From the NCBI RefSeq assembly GCF_003268475.1, contig NZ_MCIF01000002.1, positions 2,028,259 to 2,092,258 on the forward strand: DNA of 64,000 nucleotides, read 5' to 3'. The translations under genes and the position numbers were made by a program. The DNA comes from Thermogemmatispora tikiterensis. Its GTDB lineage: Bacteria > Chloroflexota > Ktedonobacteria > Ktedonobacterales > Ktedonobacteraceae. Numbering within the stretch: the stretch's first letter is position 1; each line of letters starts with the position of its first letter. Shown piece after piece: positions 1 through 9,447 of the stretch. The notes under the pieces are model-generated. The model saw only the letters and a list, made by a program, of their open reading frames with translations. It ran no database searches and was not told where the DNA came from.

Positions 1-218
1 CACTCGGTGAGGTCCTTATGCGGGGCCTCGTCCTGGGGTAGACGAATGGGAGGCAAAGGCGTCGCCTGGGCGGTGACAGGCACCAGCGGCAGCTGCGCTG
101 AGGTAGCCGGAATGCCCGGAAAGGCGCAGGCGCTCAAGCCGCTCAGTCCGGCCAGCAGCGCCAGCAGAAGATAGAGCAGCTGTCCAAGACGGCAGCCTCT
201 CCTATGCAGCGTGCTCAT
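1..218 (-). CDS. Lipoprotein, N-terminal part, probably AttH/CrtC lipocalin-like family (runs off the left edge)
   Basis: Only the first 72 codons are in the window. The start ATG (216-218 on the minus strand) overlaps the TAA of the MMPL gene as TAATG, so the two are very likely translationally coupled. Residues 1-31 form a bacterial lipoprotein signal: basic N-terminus, Leu/Ala-rich core, then the lipobox LSAC with Cys31 as lipidation site. A Pro/Thr-rich linker follows, and the visible end DEAPHKDLTE resembles the conserved start of the AttH / carotenoid 1,2-hydratase (lipocalin-like) fold, which normally continues into a TEWWY-type motif. That family call rests on ten residues and is an inference; the lipoprotein call is solid. 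Confidence 0.6.
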   Translation of the reverse strand, partial: MSTLHRRGCRLGQLLYLLLALLAGLSGLSACAFPGIPATSAQLPLVPVTAQATPLPPIRLPQDEAPHKDLTE

Positions 219-2638
219 TATAGCCTTCCTCCTTGCTGGGACCGGGGATGAGCAGGCTGCTCTCCCTCACTGCTCACTAACGTCCCTCCCTCACTGCTGA
301 CCTCGTGGCGGCCTGCTTCCTCCTCAGCCAGGAGGGTAGGCCGGCGTTGGACCCCGACAAATGGCAGCCACCAGTTGAGATTGCCCAAGAGCCGCATGGT
401 CGCTGGCACAAGCAAACCTCGCACGAGCGTGGCATCGCAGATGACAGCCAGGGCCATGCCCAACCCGAGAGCCTTCACGAGGATCATATCGGCAGTGGCA
501 AAGCAGGCACTGACCACCACAACAATGGCAGCTGCGCTGGTGATGATTCCCCCACTGCGTTGCAGGCCAAGGGCCACCGCCTGGGTATTGTCTCCGCTCT
601 CCCAGTAGGCTTCTTGCACCCGGGAGAGTAGAAAGACCTCATAATCCATCGAGAGGCCAAAGAGCGAGCAGAAGAGGAGAATGGGACTGGAAGCTTCGAC
701 GAAGCCCAGGGGTGTGAAGCCCAGCAGCTGATGCAAGAAGCCCTCCTGGAAGATGACAACCAGCGCTCCATAGCTAGCCAGGATCGATAGTGTATTCATA
801 AGAATGGCCTTGAGCGGCAGCAGCAGCGAGCGGAAGAGCAGCAGGAGCACGACATAGGTGATGCCCGCTACAATCAGCGCCGCCTTCGGGAAATCCCCAT
901 AGAGGGCCTCGACGTAGTCGATGTTGCTGGCGCTCCCTCCGGCAACAAGCACATGCATGCCCGGCCCCGGAGGCGTGTTACGAATGGTCAGCACCAGCTC
1001 CTCTGACTGCTCCGAGAGCATGTCATACTTACTGATGACAGTGACCATTGCCAGGTTGCCCGCGACCGAGGATTTGAGCAGACCGGATAAATAGGGATCA
1101 GCAATGAGTTGTGGGTGGGTATAGAGTAGCTCATATTCCTGTAAAGTCAGACGAGGATCAGCGCTCACGATACTGTCGACGCGGGCCACGCGCGGATCAG
1201 CTTCTAGCCGCTGGACATAGCGATAGAGCAAGGCAATATTGTTGGGCGTCAGCACGTCGCCTTGCATCTGAACGGCCAGTAGAATGGGCGTCGTCTCGCG
1301 CGCGTTGAAACGCGAGATCAAGAGATCATAGGAGACGCGCGACGGGACATCTTGGGGCAGGATCGAGGCCCCCGGCGCCGAAAAGCGGACCGCCAGGAAG
1401 GGTAACCCGAGGGCCACCAGCAGCACTAAGACCGGGAAGAAGAAGCGTAGCGGATAGCGCATGACCAGATGCGATAGCCGATACCAGAATCCCTGATGTG
1501 GCTGAATGAGGGCGCTGCGTGCCCCAGCCAGAGCCACTTCTTCTGTCGCTGCATCTACATGAGCAGCCCGCCGCTGACGCCACCAGCCCCACAGCCAGGA
1601 GAGGCGCACGGGCAGAGCGTTGACGCGCGTCCCCAGAATGGCCAGCATGGCCGGCAGCAGGGTCAGGGCCGCCACTACGCAGAGCATGACCACCAGCATA
1701 CCCCCCAGACCAACCGAGCGCAGCATGTTAATGCGGAAGAACGTCAGTCCGAAGAGGCCAATGGAGACGGTAAAACCGGAGAAGGTTACAGCTCGCCCAG
1801 CGGTGGCCACGGTAACGGCCACCGCCTCACCTGGCTTCCGACCACGCGCTAACTCTTCGCGAAAGCGGCTGACCATGAAGAGGGAATAGTCAACCCCCAG
1901 CCCGAGGCCGAACAGAGTGGTAATGTTCAAAACAAAGATCGACAGCGGGGTGACATGCCCCAGCCCAAAGATAATGGCCAGCGCCACGACCACCGCTCCG
2001 CCACCAATGATGGTGGGTAAGAGCGCGGCAATGACAGAGCGGAAGACCAGGAGCAGGGCAATGAGAGCAAAAGGAAAGGCCAGCAGCTCGGCTCGTCGCA
2101 GATCACGCTCGCTGACAAACTGAATATCTTCGTAGAAGACGGGGCTGCCGCCAACGTGAATTTCCAGATCCGGCTGCGCCCTCAGCCTGCGCTCCAGCTC
2201 GGGCAAGAGGCGCGGCGCGCTGTCGGGATCAGTCTTGAGCATGACATTGGCATAGGCGCCATGACGATCGAGCGAGATCTGCCGCGGATTATCCAGGTAG
2301 GTGACAACGCTCGCCACTTCAGACCAGCTCCGTACCTCGGCGAGTGCTTGCTGCATCTGCTGGACGAATTGCGGGCTGTCCACACGATAGCGCTGGCTAG
2401 TGAAAATCACTTGGACAACCGTCGGATTGAGATGGAGCTTGCTGGTGAGCAGATCGAGCGCTCGCTGCGACTCAGCATCAGGGCTGAGCAATCCCCCCGG
2501 CTGAAGCACCTGGCTGGCCCGTGGTGCAAAGGGTAGAGCCACGAGAGCCAGAAGTAACCAGAGCAGGAGGATCAGCCAGCGTGCCCGAACGGTCACCTGG
2601 CCTAGCGCATAAAAAATTGACCTTCTCGGTTTCTGCAT
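218..2638 (-). CDS. MMPL/RND-family transporter
   Basis: 806-aa inner-membrane exporter of the MMPL branch of the RND superfamily, proton-driven permeases that usually export lipids or hydrophobic compounds. The protein has the expected duplicated layout: one TM helix near residues 18-40, a soluble loop to about 180, a TM bundle at about 185-335, a second lone TM near 395-420, another soluble loop, and a C-terminal bundle at about 585-770. [15 protein letters not shown] in the first half and [14 protein letters not shown] in the second are the paired D-Y motifs carrying the proton-relay Asp of TM4 and TM10. It is coupled to the downstream lipoprotein gene, which suggests a joint envelope role. 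The substrate cannot be told. Confidence 0.9.
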   Translation of the reverse strand: MQKPRRSIFYALGQVTVRARWLILLLWLLLALVALPFAPRASQVLQPGGLLSPDAESQRALDLLTSKLHLNPTVVQVIFTSQRYRVDSPQFVQQMQQALAEVRSWSEVASVVTYLDNPRQISLDRHGAYANVMLKTDPDSAPRLLPELERRLRAQPDLEIHVGGSPVFYEDIQFVSERDLRRAELLAFPFALIALLLVFRSVIAALLPTIIGGGAVVVALAIIFGLGHVTPLSIFVLNITTLFGLGLGVDYSLFMVSRFREELARGRKPGEAVAVTVATAGRAVTFSGFTVSIGLFGLTFFRINMLRSVGLGGMLVVMLCVVAALTLLPAMLAILGTRVNALPVRLSWLWGWWRQRRAAHVDAATEEVALAGARSALIQPHQGFWYRLSHLVMRYPLRFFFPVLVLLVALGLPFLAVRFSAPGASILPQDVPSRVSYDLLISRFNARETTPILLAVQMQGDVLTPNNIALLYRYVQRLEADPRVARVDSIVSADPRLTLQEYELLYTHPQLIADPYLSGLLKSSVAGNLAMVTVISKYDMLSEQSEELVLTIRNTPPGPGMHVLVAGGSASNIDYVEALYGDFPKAALIVAGITYVVLLLLFRSLLLPLKAILMNTLSILASYGALVVIFQEGFLHQLLGFTPLGFVEASSPILLFCSLFGLSMDYEVFLLSRVQEAYWESGDNTQAVALGLQRSGGIITSAAAIVVVVSACFATADMILVKALGLGMALAVICDATLVRGLLVPATMRLLGNLNWWLPFVGVQRRPTLLAEEEAGRHEVSSEGGTLVSSEGEQPAHPRSQQGGRL

Positions 2639-2853
2639 GTATACTCTTCCTCACCTGGGGGCCGCGCCCGGCAGACCGGCTGTGCTGCTGGCTCTCTGAC
2701 GGCTCAGTCAAGGCAGCCGAGCCGCTCGCCCCTCACTCCGCGTTCATCTCCGTGCGGGGTCGCTGTGAAGATGTTCCTGAACGACATTGCTGTTATACTA
2801 GTAGACAGCTTTTGTCTGTGTGTCAAGGGGAGCTGGCACTCGGAGGAGGTCCT

Positions 2854-3360
2854 ATGACGAAGCAGCTAGCAAAGCAGGCGACAACGAAAAAGCCGGTACA
2901 GGGCGACGGCCAGCCAATTCAGGTCATCGCTGTCAATCGCCAGGCTTACCATGACTACGATGTGGAGCGCACGGTAGAGGCCGGGATCGCCCTGGCTGGC
3001 ACCGAGATTAAGTCGATTCGCGCTGGCAAGGTCAATCTCCGCGGCGCGTACGCCATCGGCAGAAACGGCGAGCTGTGGTTGGAAAATATGCATATCTCTC
3101 CCTACGAGCATGGAAACATCCACAACCATGACCCGCTGCGCCCTCGCAAGCTGCTGCTGCACCGCCGCGAGATCAACCAGCTTCTCGGCAAGGTCAGCCA
3201 GAAAGGGATGACACTGATCCCTCTGAAGCTCTATCTCAAAGACGGTCTCGCCAAGATTGAGCTGGGCCTTTGCCGCGGGCGCAAGCTCTACGACAAGCGG
3301 GAGGCCATTGCCGAGCGCGATGCCCGTCGCGAGATGGAGCGCGCTCTGCGTCGCCGCTGA
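2854..3360 (+). CDS. smpB: SsrA-binding protein SmpB
   Basis: 168-aa SmpB, the protein partner of tmRNA in trans-translation; it binds the tRNA-like domain and helps place tmRNA in the A site of stalled ribosomes. The family core is clear: [55 protein letters not shown] and [25 protein letters not shown], ending in a basic tail that would become helical on the ribosome. A 25-residue N-terminal extension precedes the core. The ATG at 2854 is chosen because GGAGGAGGT lies just upstream; the same frame is open further 5' but without a comparable site. A -10-like TATACT at 2794-2799 may be its promoter. Its RNA partner, ssrA, is encoded at 37234-37600 in this window. Confidence 0.97.
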   Translation: MTKQLAKQATTKKPVQGDGQPIQVIAVNRQAYHDYDVERTVEAGIALAGTEIKSIRAGKVNLRGAYAIGRNGELWLENMHISPYEHGNIHNHDPLRPRKLLLHRREINQLLGKVSQKGMTLIPLKLYLKDGLAKIELGLCRGRKLYDKREAIAERDARREMERALRRR

Positions 3361-3452
3361 AGCTGATGCTTCGCCGCCCAACCCAGGCGAGCGGCGCAAT
3401 CACAAGCTGATCCTCATCTCGCTTTCTTCGTAAGTAGAGGAACAAGTCGCCA

Positions 3453-3926
3453 ATGGACCAGGAAAAGCAAGTGGAGCAAATTCATCATTTTGTAGAACAG
3501 ATCAACCAGCGCCCGGGCTTCGGCCAGCTTCTGGGCATGCGCGTAGAGGCGGCGGAGCCAGGGCGTGGGCGAGTGCGCCTGACAGTCGATGAGCGGCTGA
3601 TGCACCCCCAGGGATTGGTGCACGGCGGCGTGATCTTTTCATTGGCCGATACAGCTATGGCTATGGCCCTCCTGGCCTCCTATCCGCCAGGGACACATAC
3701 CGGGACGATCGAGGCCAAGATCAACTATCTCCGCGCCGTGCGCAATGGGCAATTGCTGGCGGAGGCTGCCATCATCCATCAGGGCCGGACCACGGCGGTG
3801 CTGGAGGCTACGGTCTATCATCAGAGCGACGAAAGGCAGGAACAGCGCGCGGTGGCCCGCGTCTTGAGCACCTTCTATATCTTCCCAAGCGAGGAGAAGG
3901 GCACCCACGACGAGCATACTGGCTAG
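3453..3926 (+). CDS. PaaI-type hotdog thioesterase
   Basis: 157-aa hotdog-fold acyl-CoA thioesterase of the PaaI/4HBT family. The signature HPQGLVHGGVIFSLADTAMA (about residues 50-69) holds the HGG turn and the Asp of the active-site helix seen in PaaI proteins. The C-terminal half has the usual beta strands with KINYLRAV and RTTAVLEATVYH. Such enzymes hydrolyse acyl- or phenylacetyl-CoA thioesters in the cytoplasm, often as housekeeping of CoA pools; the substrate here is unknown and no paa genes are nearby. It follows smpB by 92 bp on the same strand and may share its transcript. Confidence 0.88.
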   Translation: MDQEKQVEQIHHFVEQINQRPGFGQLLGMRVEAAEPGRGRVRLTVDERLMHPQGLVHGGVIFSLADTAMAMALLASYPPGTHTGTIEAKINYLRAVRNGQLLAEAAIIHQGRTTAVLEATVYHQSDERQEQRAVARVLSTFYIFPSEEKGTHDEHTG

Positions 3927-3957
3927 TTTGCCAGCTCGCCTCTCGGACTAACTAAAA

Positions 3958-5280
3958 CTAAAAAGAAGCGATGTGTGAGCGCTCGGCCACTGAGGCTTCG
4001 CCTGTCTCTCTGGCCTTAGCAGCGTAATGTTGTTCGAGACGGAGGAGCGTCAGGAGTGAGAGCAGTGCGACCAGGCCAAGGATGGCTGTCAGGCAAATCA
4101 GGCCATCAAAGCCAAGACGATGGGCGAAGAGACCAGCCAGGCCATTGCCTAGCAACTGGCCCAGGCCAAGAAAGACCGAATAGAGGCCCATCAGCAGACC
4201 GCGATCCATCGCGCTCTCCTCAGTGAGATCGGCCAGATAGGCCAGGGCAGAAGGGGCAAAGCTGCTTTCAGCAAAGATTCCTAGCAGGAGCACAGGAATC
4301 CAGATCCCTGGAGCCAAATCACCTCCGAGACGGTGATTCATGCCCCAGAGGGCCATCACGCCCACATAGAGACCCGCTACGGAAGTGAGCATCATCATCA
4401 GGCGGGGCAGATGGGCAAGGAAACAGGCCCAGAAGAGCAGTGAGAGACCGAAGAAGAGGACATAGCTACCCAGGACCAGGCTCAGGCGCCCACCGCCACC
4501 AGGTCCGCTCATGATGCCCATTAAGAGCTGATCACCCATGCGTCCAGGGCGGGAGAGTAAGAAAGGCAGCTGTGAGCTGACCCAGATACCCAGCAGGGCA
4601 CTAATACAGATCCAGGCTGGAATAAAGATAAAGAGGCGCGGCTTGTGCAAGATTGCCAGATAACGTCTCATCAGCAGCGCCGGGCCAGTGTGTTCAGTCA
4701 CCTGGGTAACACGAGGAGCCAGGAACATGCAGAGCGTCACCAAGGCATAGAAGAGGGCTAACAGAGCAAAAGCCCAGGAACCAAAGCGGTCCCAGGCAAA
4801 GCCGCCTACGACGACCCCGGCTGCTATCCCGCCACTGGTCGCCAGCTCATAGAAGCCCATGACCCGCATGCGTCCTTGCTCATTCCGCCTGGTCAAATCG
4901 GCCAGATAGCCCAAGACTGACGGGGTGATCATCGCTGTCGCCAGGCCCGCAAGCACCTGCAAGGTCAGCAAGAAGGGCAACGGCGAGGCCATAGGTGTCA
5001 GCGGTATCAGCAGCATCCCCAGCACGCCCAGTAGGGGGCCCAGGACCATAAAAAGGCGCCGTCCCCAGCGATCGCTCAACGCTCCCATGAACGGCGCGAG
5101 CGTCAGCTCAGTAGCATAATAGACGACAGCCAGCAGCCCCACCTGAATAGCCGTAATGTGATGCCCTGCATGAATAGCCAGGCGGGCCAGGAATAGCCCC
5201 AGGACGATTCCCCCAGCACCAGTATTGACGCGCAAGAGAAAGGTTCCCACAATAAGCGGGATGGCCGATCGCCGCACCAT
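3958..5280 (-). CDS. MFS transporter
   Basis: 440-aa major facilitator superfamily permease with about 12 hydrophobic segments. The loop between TM2 and TM3 carries the family motif A as GALSDRWGRRLFMVLG (about residues 65-80). TM4-5 has the motif-B-like SGGIAAGVVVGGFAWDRFG region. The central loop is short, and a C-terminal YLADLTEESAMDRGLLMGLYS repeats the motif A/B layout of the second half. Looks like a drug/metabolite:H+ antiporter, substrate unknown. It converges with the thioesterase gene, the stops being about 30 bp apart; no clear hairpin lies between them. Confidence 0.9.
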   Translation of the reverse strand: MVRRSAIPLIVGTFLLRVNTGAGGIVLGLFLARLAIHAGHHITAIQVGLLAVVYYATELTLAPFMGALSDRWGRRLFMVLGPLLGVLGMLLIPLTPMASPLPFLLTLQVLAGLATAMITPSVLGYLADLTRRNEQGRMRVMGFYELATSGGIAAGVVVGGFAWDRFGSWAFALLALFYALVTLCMFLAPRVTQVTEHTGPALLMRRYLAILHKPRLFIFIPAWICISALLGIWVSSQLPFLLSRPGRMGDQLLMGIMSGPGGGGRLSLVLGSYVLFFGLSLLFWACFLAHLPRLMMMLTSVAGLYVGVMALWGMNHRLGGDLAPGIWIPVLLLGIFAESSFAPSALAYLADLTEESAMDRGLLMGLYSVFLGLGQLLGNGLAGLFAHRLGFDGLICLTAILGLVALLSLLTLLRLEQHYAAKARETGEASVAERSHIASF

Positions 5281-5433
5281 ATCGCCCCCTCAAGTTCCAG
5301 CCAACCTACCTGCCTATCTCGCCAGATCGTCGCACGTAGGTCAGCTTCCTCACCGCCTGCTTTGCCCCCTCTTCCTCAGCGAGGTCGCCGTTAGTCTTCA
5401 CAGCCAGCCTGACCTGTTCAGCCTCCTCCATGC

Positions 5434-5640
5434 CTAGAAGCGCGCTGCCTGACCCTCACCTTCGCCTGAGAGGCCATAGTGGCCTGCTGCTGTGGCCTTG
5501 CGATAGCTGCGCAAGGTCCAAACGGCAATAATCCCTCCAACGATCAGCAGGACGACTGCAACAATAAGGAGCACCAGCAACAATATACGCAATCCTTGAT
5601 GATCAGAAGCACTGCTCAGAGAAAGAGCCAGTAGTGGCAT
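5434..5640 (-). CDS. Small single-pass membrane protein (hypothetical)
   Basis: 68-aa protein with one strong TM segment (LRILLLVLLIVAVVLLIVGG, about residues 17-36), then WTLRSYRKA and a short Gly-rich cytoplasmic tail. The ATG at 5640 is favoured over an in-frame upstream start because GAGAGGA sits 8-9 bases before it. Not assignable to a family by eye. It lies alone on the minus strand between the GNAT gene and the MFS gene, with gaps of more than 120 bp each side. Confidence 0.5.
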   Translation of the reverse strand: MPLLALSLSSASDHQGLRILLLVLLIVAVVLLIVGGIIAVWTLRSYRKATAAGHYGLSGEGEGQAARF

Positions 5641-5855
5641 CAATGATAATCCTCTCTCTCCCTGATGAAATAGTTCCCCCGAACAGCTCTCTATCATCAG
5701 GACGGGAGAGGCAGAAAGAAAGTAACGCACTCCCCCCTCCCTCTATCCCTCCAGAAACCAAGCAGGTCAGCCTCAGTCCTCACTCGCCACGCGCGGTGGA
5801 GTCCCAGACGAGCAAGGTAAAAGAGGCTGACCCTGGCTATCAGTTAGAAGCAGTA

Positions 5856-6566
5856 TTAGGCTTTATGCTGCTCTGCCTGCTGAAGACTGAGCGCTCCCGG
5901 CAATAGCTGTTTTTCATAGCAGCAGTAGTGGCGCACCATCGTTCTCCCAGCAGGTGCTAACAGCCGCGCCGGGCCTCTGGAACCGGGAGCTGAGCGTTCC
6001 TCCTCTTCCAACTCCAGTTCCAGCGTCAGGCGCCCTCGCTCAGACCAGGCTGTTTGCGTCTGACCCTCAATGACAATGTACCAAAAGCTCCTCTCTAACT
6101 GGTAGCCTTCACGTTCCAACAAGGCTCGGGCGGATCGGTTGCTATAGGCCACCGTCGTTGTGAGCAGGGCGCAGCCGCGCTCTCTGACGACAACGTTCTC
6201 CAGGGCGGCACGCGCACGCTGTTCCGCCAGGCGCAGCAAGAGCGTGCCAATGCCTCGGCCTCGATAGGCCGGGTGAACGCGGACGCAGAAAGCCCAATTG
6301 CTCCCTTGCGCCAACTCAGCCCCGGCGACGGCGACAGCCCAAACAGCGCCATAGCCCACTACCTGGCCCTGACGCGTCAGAATTAACCAGGCATCACTGC
6401 TCAGCAGGAAATCCATCCGCTGCCAGCTTGCACTGAGATCTCCATCTTCCTCATGACCCTCCTGCTCCCCTTCAACCCGTGCACAGATGGCAAACAGTTC
6501 TTTGACAGCCGGCAGGTCCGCGGCTGTCGGAGAGCGCGCCGAGAGATCGCGCAAGTAAACAGCCAT
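5856..6566 (-). CDS. GNAT family N-acetyltransferase
   Basis: 236-aa GCN5-related acetyltransferase, transferring acetyl from acetyl-CoA to an amine, target unknown. Motif A, the acetyl-CoA pyrophosphate loop, is VHPAYRGRGIGTLLLRLAE (R-G-x-G-I-G/T) at roughly residues 105-123; the later SNRSARALLEREGYQLE is the usual motif B with the N..A..L...GF/Y pattern. A hydrophobic beta4 strand (GAVWAVAVAG) precedes motif A. The start at 6566 is taken because AGAGGAGG lies 7 bases upstream; an in-frame start ten codons earlier has no ribosome binding site. The C-terminal 50 residues are an extra arm with Arg/Glu-rich and Cys-containing sequence. Confidence 0.85.
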   Translation of the reverse strand: MAVYLRDLSARSPTAADLPAVKELFAICARVEGEQEGHEEDGDLSASWQRMDFLLSSDAWLILTRQGQVVGYGAVWAVAVAGAELAQGSNWAFCVRVHPAYRGRGIGTLLLRLAEQRARAALENVVVRERGCALLTTTVAYSNRSARALLEREGYQLERSFWYIVIEGQTQTAWSERGRLTLELELEEEERSAPGSRGPARLLAPAGRTMVRHYCCYEKQLLPGALSLQQAEQHKA

Positions 6567-6698
6567 CCGTTGTCCTCCTCTGGAAGGGGAAACCACGGCA
6601 ATAAACGGCCCAGCCCCAGCCCGTTCGCCGGTTAGCTCTCCGGCCTGTCAGCCACGCGACAGACCTTCACCAGAGCAGCCAGGGCCGGGGCCTGGGCC

Positions 6699-7541
6699 TC
6701 AGCCATTCCTTTTCAGCTTCCCCGTTCGCTTAGCATAGCGTTCCGCCAGGCTAAAAGCGTAGACACTCGCTGGCACACTAATCAGACCCGTCAGGATCAG
6801 GGGCCAGGTACAGCTCCAGATCTCAGGAGACCAGAGAGGCCGGCCCTGCATGATCGCTTCGCGCAGGCCCTCCAGCACATAAGTAGCTGGCGAAATACGC
6901 GCCAGCGGCTGCATCCAGCCCGGCAGCACTGAGATAGGATAGTAGACCCCCGAGACCAGCAACAGAACGGCTTTGACGATGAACGACATCTGCATGCCCT
7001 TCTCCGTGTACAACAGCGGTAGAATCGCTGCTCCGATGCCAAAGCCGATAAATGAGATGCTACCCAGCAACAGCAAAAAGAGTGCCGTCAGGTAATTAGC
7101 ATGGCTTAGATCGATATGGAAGAAAGCTGCAATGACCAGCAGCTGTATCAGCGTAAAGAGTAGTCCATGAGCAACAGCGTAAAGACAGCTCCCGACCATA
7201 TGGGTAAAGCGCGAGATGGGAGCCATAAAGGTATATTCGATAGTGCCCTCCCAGCGCTCCATATTGATAATGTCAGTTACGCCGTCGAAGGTTACACTGA
7301 GATAGGACCAGACCGAGGTGCCGATCACGAGTACCAACAGCAGTGAGTTGGTGTCGAACTTGACCTTTGCCCCGGTAATCTGCTCAGCAGCGGCTCCGAT
7401 GAAGGTCACGCTGAGAGCGTTGACGATGTTGTAGAGCAACCAAACAATTTCCCAGGCCCAGTAGCGCCTGGTCAGGTTCCAGTTGCGCTCAAAGAAAGCG
7501 TAGGTTGCCCGTCCTCGGTGCACTAAAGCAGTAAACATCAT
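6699..7541 (-). CDS. ABC-2 type transporter permease
   Basis: About 280-aa membrane subunit of an ABC-2 exporter. Six hydrophobic helices are visible; the family signature lies in the C-terminal third (GVYYPISVLPGWMQPLARISP, then TYVLEGLREAI), the ABC2_membrane hallmark seen in daunorubicin/LPS-type exporters. It pairs with the ATPase gene upstream, 10 bp away, forming a two-gene exporter operon. Two adjacent ATG codons (7539-7541 and 7536-7538) follow AAGGAC; the first is used here. A longer frame start inside the ATPase 3' end is unlikely. The substrate cannot be inferred. Confidence 0.88.
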   Translation of the reverse strand: MMFTALVHRGRATYAFFERNWNLTRRYWAWEIVWLLYNIVNALSVTFIGAAAEQITGAKVKFDTNSLLLVLVIGTSVWSYLSVTFDGVTDIINMERWEGTIEYTFMAPISRFTHMVGSCLYAVAHGLLFTLIQLLVIAAFFHIDLSHANYLTALFLLLLGSISFIGFGIGAAILPLLYTEKGMQMSFIVKAVLLLVSGVYYPISVLPGWMQPLARISPATYVLEGLREAIMQGRPLWSPEIWSCTWPLILTGLISVPASVYAFSLAERYAKRTGKLKRNG

Positions 7542-7551
7542 AACGTCCTTT

Positions 7552-8496
7552 TTATTCCTCCTCTTCACGCATAGCTTCCAAAGCCTCAAAGGCTTTTTCC
7601 CAACTGCCGTAGCGAAGAATATCCTCTTCCGTGATACGATGGCTGGCTGTATAGTGCATGAACACCTGATGCATGCTCGCGGGTACGGACAGTCCCAGCT
7701 GGCGCATCACTTCCTGTTTCAGCTCGTCAACCGAACCTAGCGCCACAATACGTCCCTGATCGATAATCGCGACACGATCGCAGAGAGCCTCAGCCTCTTC
7801 CAGATCATGGGTCGTCAGAAGGATTGTTGCATCGTGAACCTCACGAAGCTCGCGAACAAAGGTTTGCACATCCAGTTTTGAGCGAGGATCAAGGCCGGTC
7901 GTCGGTTCATCCAGGAGCAGCAGCACGGGAGCCGTCAGAAAAGCGCGGGCAATAGCGACTTTTTGCTGCATACCGCGCGACATATCTTCCAGCGGCTGTC
8001 TAATGCGCGCGGCCCCGATTCCCAGGCGCTCCAGGATAGAGACAATTCGCTCGCGCGCCAGACGCCCTGGCAGGTTGTAGAGACGCGCCGCATAGATCAG
8101 GTTCTCCATCGGTGAGAGCTTCTTGAAGAAGGAAGCCTCAACACTTACGCGGTTGATCAGGCGGCGCACGATGGCCTCGTCCCGCACGACGTCGTAGCCA
8201 AAGATCGTGACCCGCCCGCTATCAGGAATGAGCAGCGTGGAGAGAATGCGAATCAGTGTGGATTTGCCCGAGCCATTTGAGCCGAGAATGCCGATGATTT
8301 CGCGACGCTTAACCCGCAAGCTCACCCGATCCACCGCCCGCACCGTGCGCGCATCTTTTCCCTTCTGCCAGGGCAGCCACGGACGAGACTTCATAAAGAC
8401 TTTCGTGACCTCCTCAACAAGAACAGCATCTTGCTCCTCTTGGTGATCTGCCAACGTCGGTGTAGATAATGTTGGGAGCAGGCGCTGTATCGCCAT
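7552..8496 (-). CDS. ABC transporter ATP-binding protein
   Basis: 314-aa nucleotide-binding subunit. Walker A GSNGSGKST at about residues 72-80, Q-loop region around NRVSVEASFF, signature LEDMSRGMQQ (ABC motif variant MSRGMQQK), Walker B VLLLLDEPTTGLD and H-loop TTHDLEEAE are all intact. The C-terminal extension of about 80 residues (QLGLSVPASMHQVFMHYTASH) is typical of DrrA/NodI-type exporter ATPases. It is the first gene of the ABC-2 exporter operon, followed 10 bp later by the permease. Confidence 0.94.
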   Translation of the reverse strand: MAIQRLLPTLSTPTLADHQEEQDAVLVEEVTKVFMKSRPWLPWQKGKDARTVRAVDRVSLRVKRREIIGILGSNGSGKSTLIRILSTLLIPDSGRVTIFGYDVVRDEAIVRRLINRVSVEASFFKKLSPMENLIYAARLYNLPGRLARERIVSILERLGIGAARIRQPLEDMSRGMQQKVAIARAFLTAPVLLLLDEPTTGLDPRSKLDVQTFVRELREVHDATILLTTHDLEEAEALCDRVAIIDQGRIVALGSVDELKQEVMRQLGLSVPASMHQVFMHYTASHRITEEDILRYGSWEKAFEALEAMREEEE

Positions 8497-8932
8497 GCAG
8501 TAAACCTCCTTTGCTTGTGAGCATCGTCTTGGCTGTCCCCGTCCGGTCCACGCTGCTCTCCAGCGTGGAGAGAAACCAGAACGGTCGATCGGAAAGATAC
8601 TACCAGCCGGGGCCTCTTACCACGATCACTCGACCGGTCTTCCATCTGCCCTAAAGAACAGCTCCACCCGCCTTGGAAGCACACAGTTCAGGGCGAGTCG
8701 TATGACAAGGCCATGACAGGCTTCAAACCGGGCAGGTCAGCCAGCCAGCCCGTTAGCTAGCGCCGGGTCAGATGAGCGGACAGGCATGTCGAGCAGGTGA
8801 ATAGTGGAGTTTCTTGGCCGACGGAAGCGAACTCGGCCCGGTTTTTCCGAGGCTTCTCAGTCTCAGTACTCCAAGGCTGCTGCAACCCAGGGAACAGAAT
8901 GGATGTCATCGCCCGACCAGGAAAAAGGCGAC
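8497..8932. other. Intergenic stretch upstream of the ABC operon
   Basis: No convincing ORF. Two short perfect inverted repeats are visible: CCACGCT/AGCGTGG (8548-8568) and CGGTCGA/TCGACCG (around 8581-8639). They lie 5' of the ABC ATPase and may belong to its promoter region or leader; no consensus promoter was found. Confidence 0.3.
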
Positions 8933-8974
8933 AAAAAACCGTGGGACTGAAGGTTGCTGTCTCAGTGCCCACGG
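8933..8974 (-). terminator. Strong intrinsic terminator on the minus strand
   Basis: Read on the minus strand: a GC-rich 12-bp stem with one bulged base (8939-8950 with 8962-8974, arm CCGTGGG plus ACTGA), loop of about 11 nt, followed directly by six T residues (8938-8933). It closes the isolated transcription unit that starts near 9359. Confidence 0.75.
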
Positions 8975-9359
8975 TCGAGAGATCGCTCTTCAGCACCTGG
9001 CGCTTTTGTCACACATCAGGCGCCAGGTGTAAAACAGGCGGCGACTCCCCGCAAATGGGCCCACTGATCCCCGAGTCAACCAGGCATGGAGTAGTGAGTA
9101 ACAGCGAAGAAAGGCCAGCGTAGCCTTTGGAAAGGGCAGAGATAGCGAATGGCAAAACAATCCCCCTGCTCCTCTCCTGCTGGAGAGGCCAAGAGGCCAG
9201 GAGCACACGATTGCTTACCATTAGCTCACCTCCCTATCCTTGGGCTTGCGCTAAGCGCAGCGACTGTTTTTTCGCCCCAGATGGGGACACCAAAGGCCCC
9301 GAAGCAGCGGCACGGGGCCACAGGACCTCAAGTGAATGATTACTTTTTAGAAAAGGTCT
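8975..9359 (-). ncRNA. Candidate structured transcript (leader RNA or regulatory RNA), unknown class
   Basis: The region from the predicted start (~9359) to the terminator is about 425 nt and has no established gene. Its 5' part on the minus strand is rich in local hairpins: GGCCCCG/CGGGGCC, CCCC-ATCT-GGGG followed by an A-run, and TGCGCT-T-AGCGCA. I checked by eye for RNase P, 6S, SRP and tmRNA hallmarks and did not see them. It could be an untranslated regulatory RNA or the 5' leader of the 70-codon ORF at 9009-9221. Confidence 0.4.
9009..9221 (-). CDS. Orphan 70-aa ORF inside an isolated transcription unit
   Basis: Small reading frame whose ATG (9219-9221) is preceded by an excellent ribosome binding site, AGGGAGGTGAG, about 4-6 bases upstream. 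It lies about 137 nt after the predicted start of a transcript with a consensus promoter, and its TGA falls in the loop of a perfect 10-bp hairpin (CACCTGGCGC at 8994-9003 with GCGCCAGGTG at 9020-9029), which is followed by the terminator at 8933-8974. The peptide (starts MVSNRVLLASWPLQQERSRG) is moderately hydrophobic with two Cys and matches nothing I recognise. Expression signals favour translation; composition does not clearly look like a protein. It could equally be a leader peptide or a chance frame in a structured RNA. Confidence 0.35.
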   Translation of the reverse strand: MVSNRVLLASWPLQQERSRGIVLPFAISALSKGYAGLSSLLLTTPCLVDSGISGPICGESPPVLHLAPDV

Positions 9360-9365
9360 AGAACG

Positions 9366-9394
9366 AGTATACGGTAAAAAAACTCCTTTGTCAA
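9366..9394 (-). promoter_or_regulatory. Consensus sigma-70/A-type promoter, minus strand
   Basis: On the minus strand: -35 TTGACA (9394-9389), spacer of exactly 17 bp containing a T-tract, -10 TATACT (9371-9366), predicted start near 9359. Together with the downstream intrinsic terminator at 8933-8974 this defines a complete small transcription unit. Confidence 0.75.
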
Positions 9395-9447
9395 GGGAAG
9401 ATCAACGCTGGTCAATAGAGCGAGGGAAGATCAGCTTAAGAGGAGCG

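Noticed and set aside
305..2536. Several plus-strand frames across the MMPL gene
   Set aside because: Shadows of a strongly supported membrane transporter on the other strand.
8933..9359. RNase P RNA, 6S RNA or SRP RNA
   Set aside because: The conserved cores of these RNAs (for example GAAAGTCCG, or GGAAGCAGCC) were not found.
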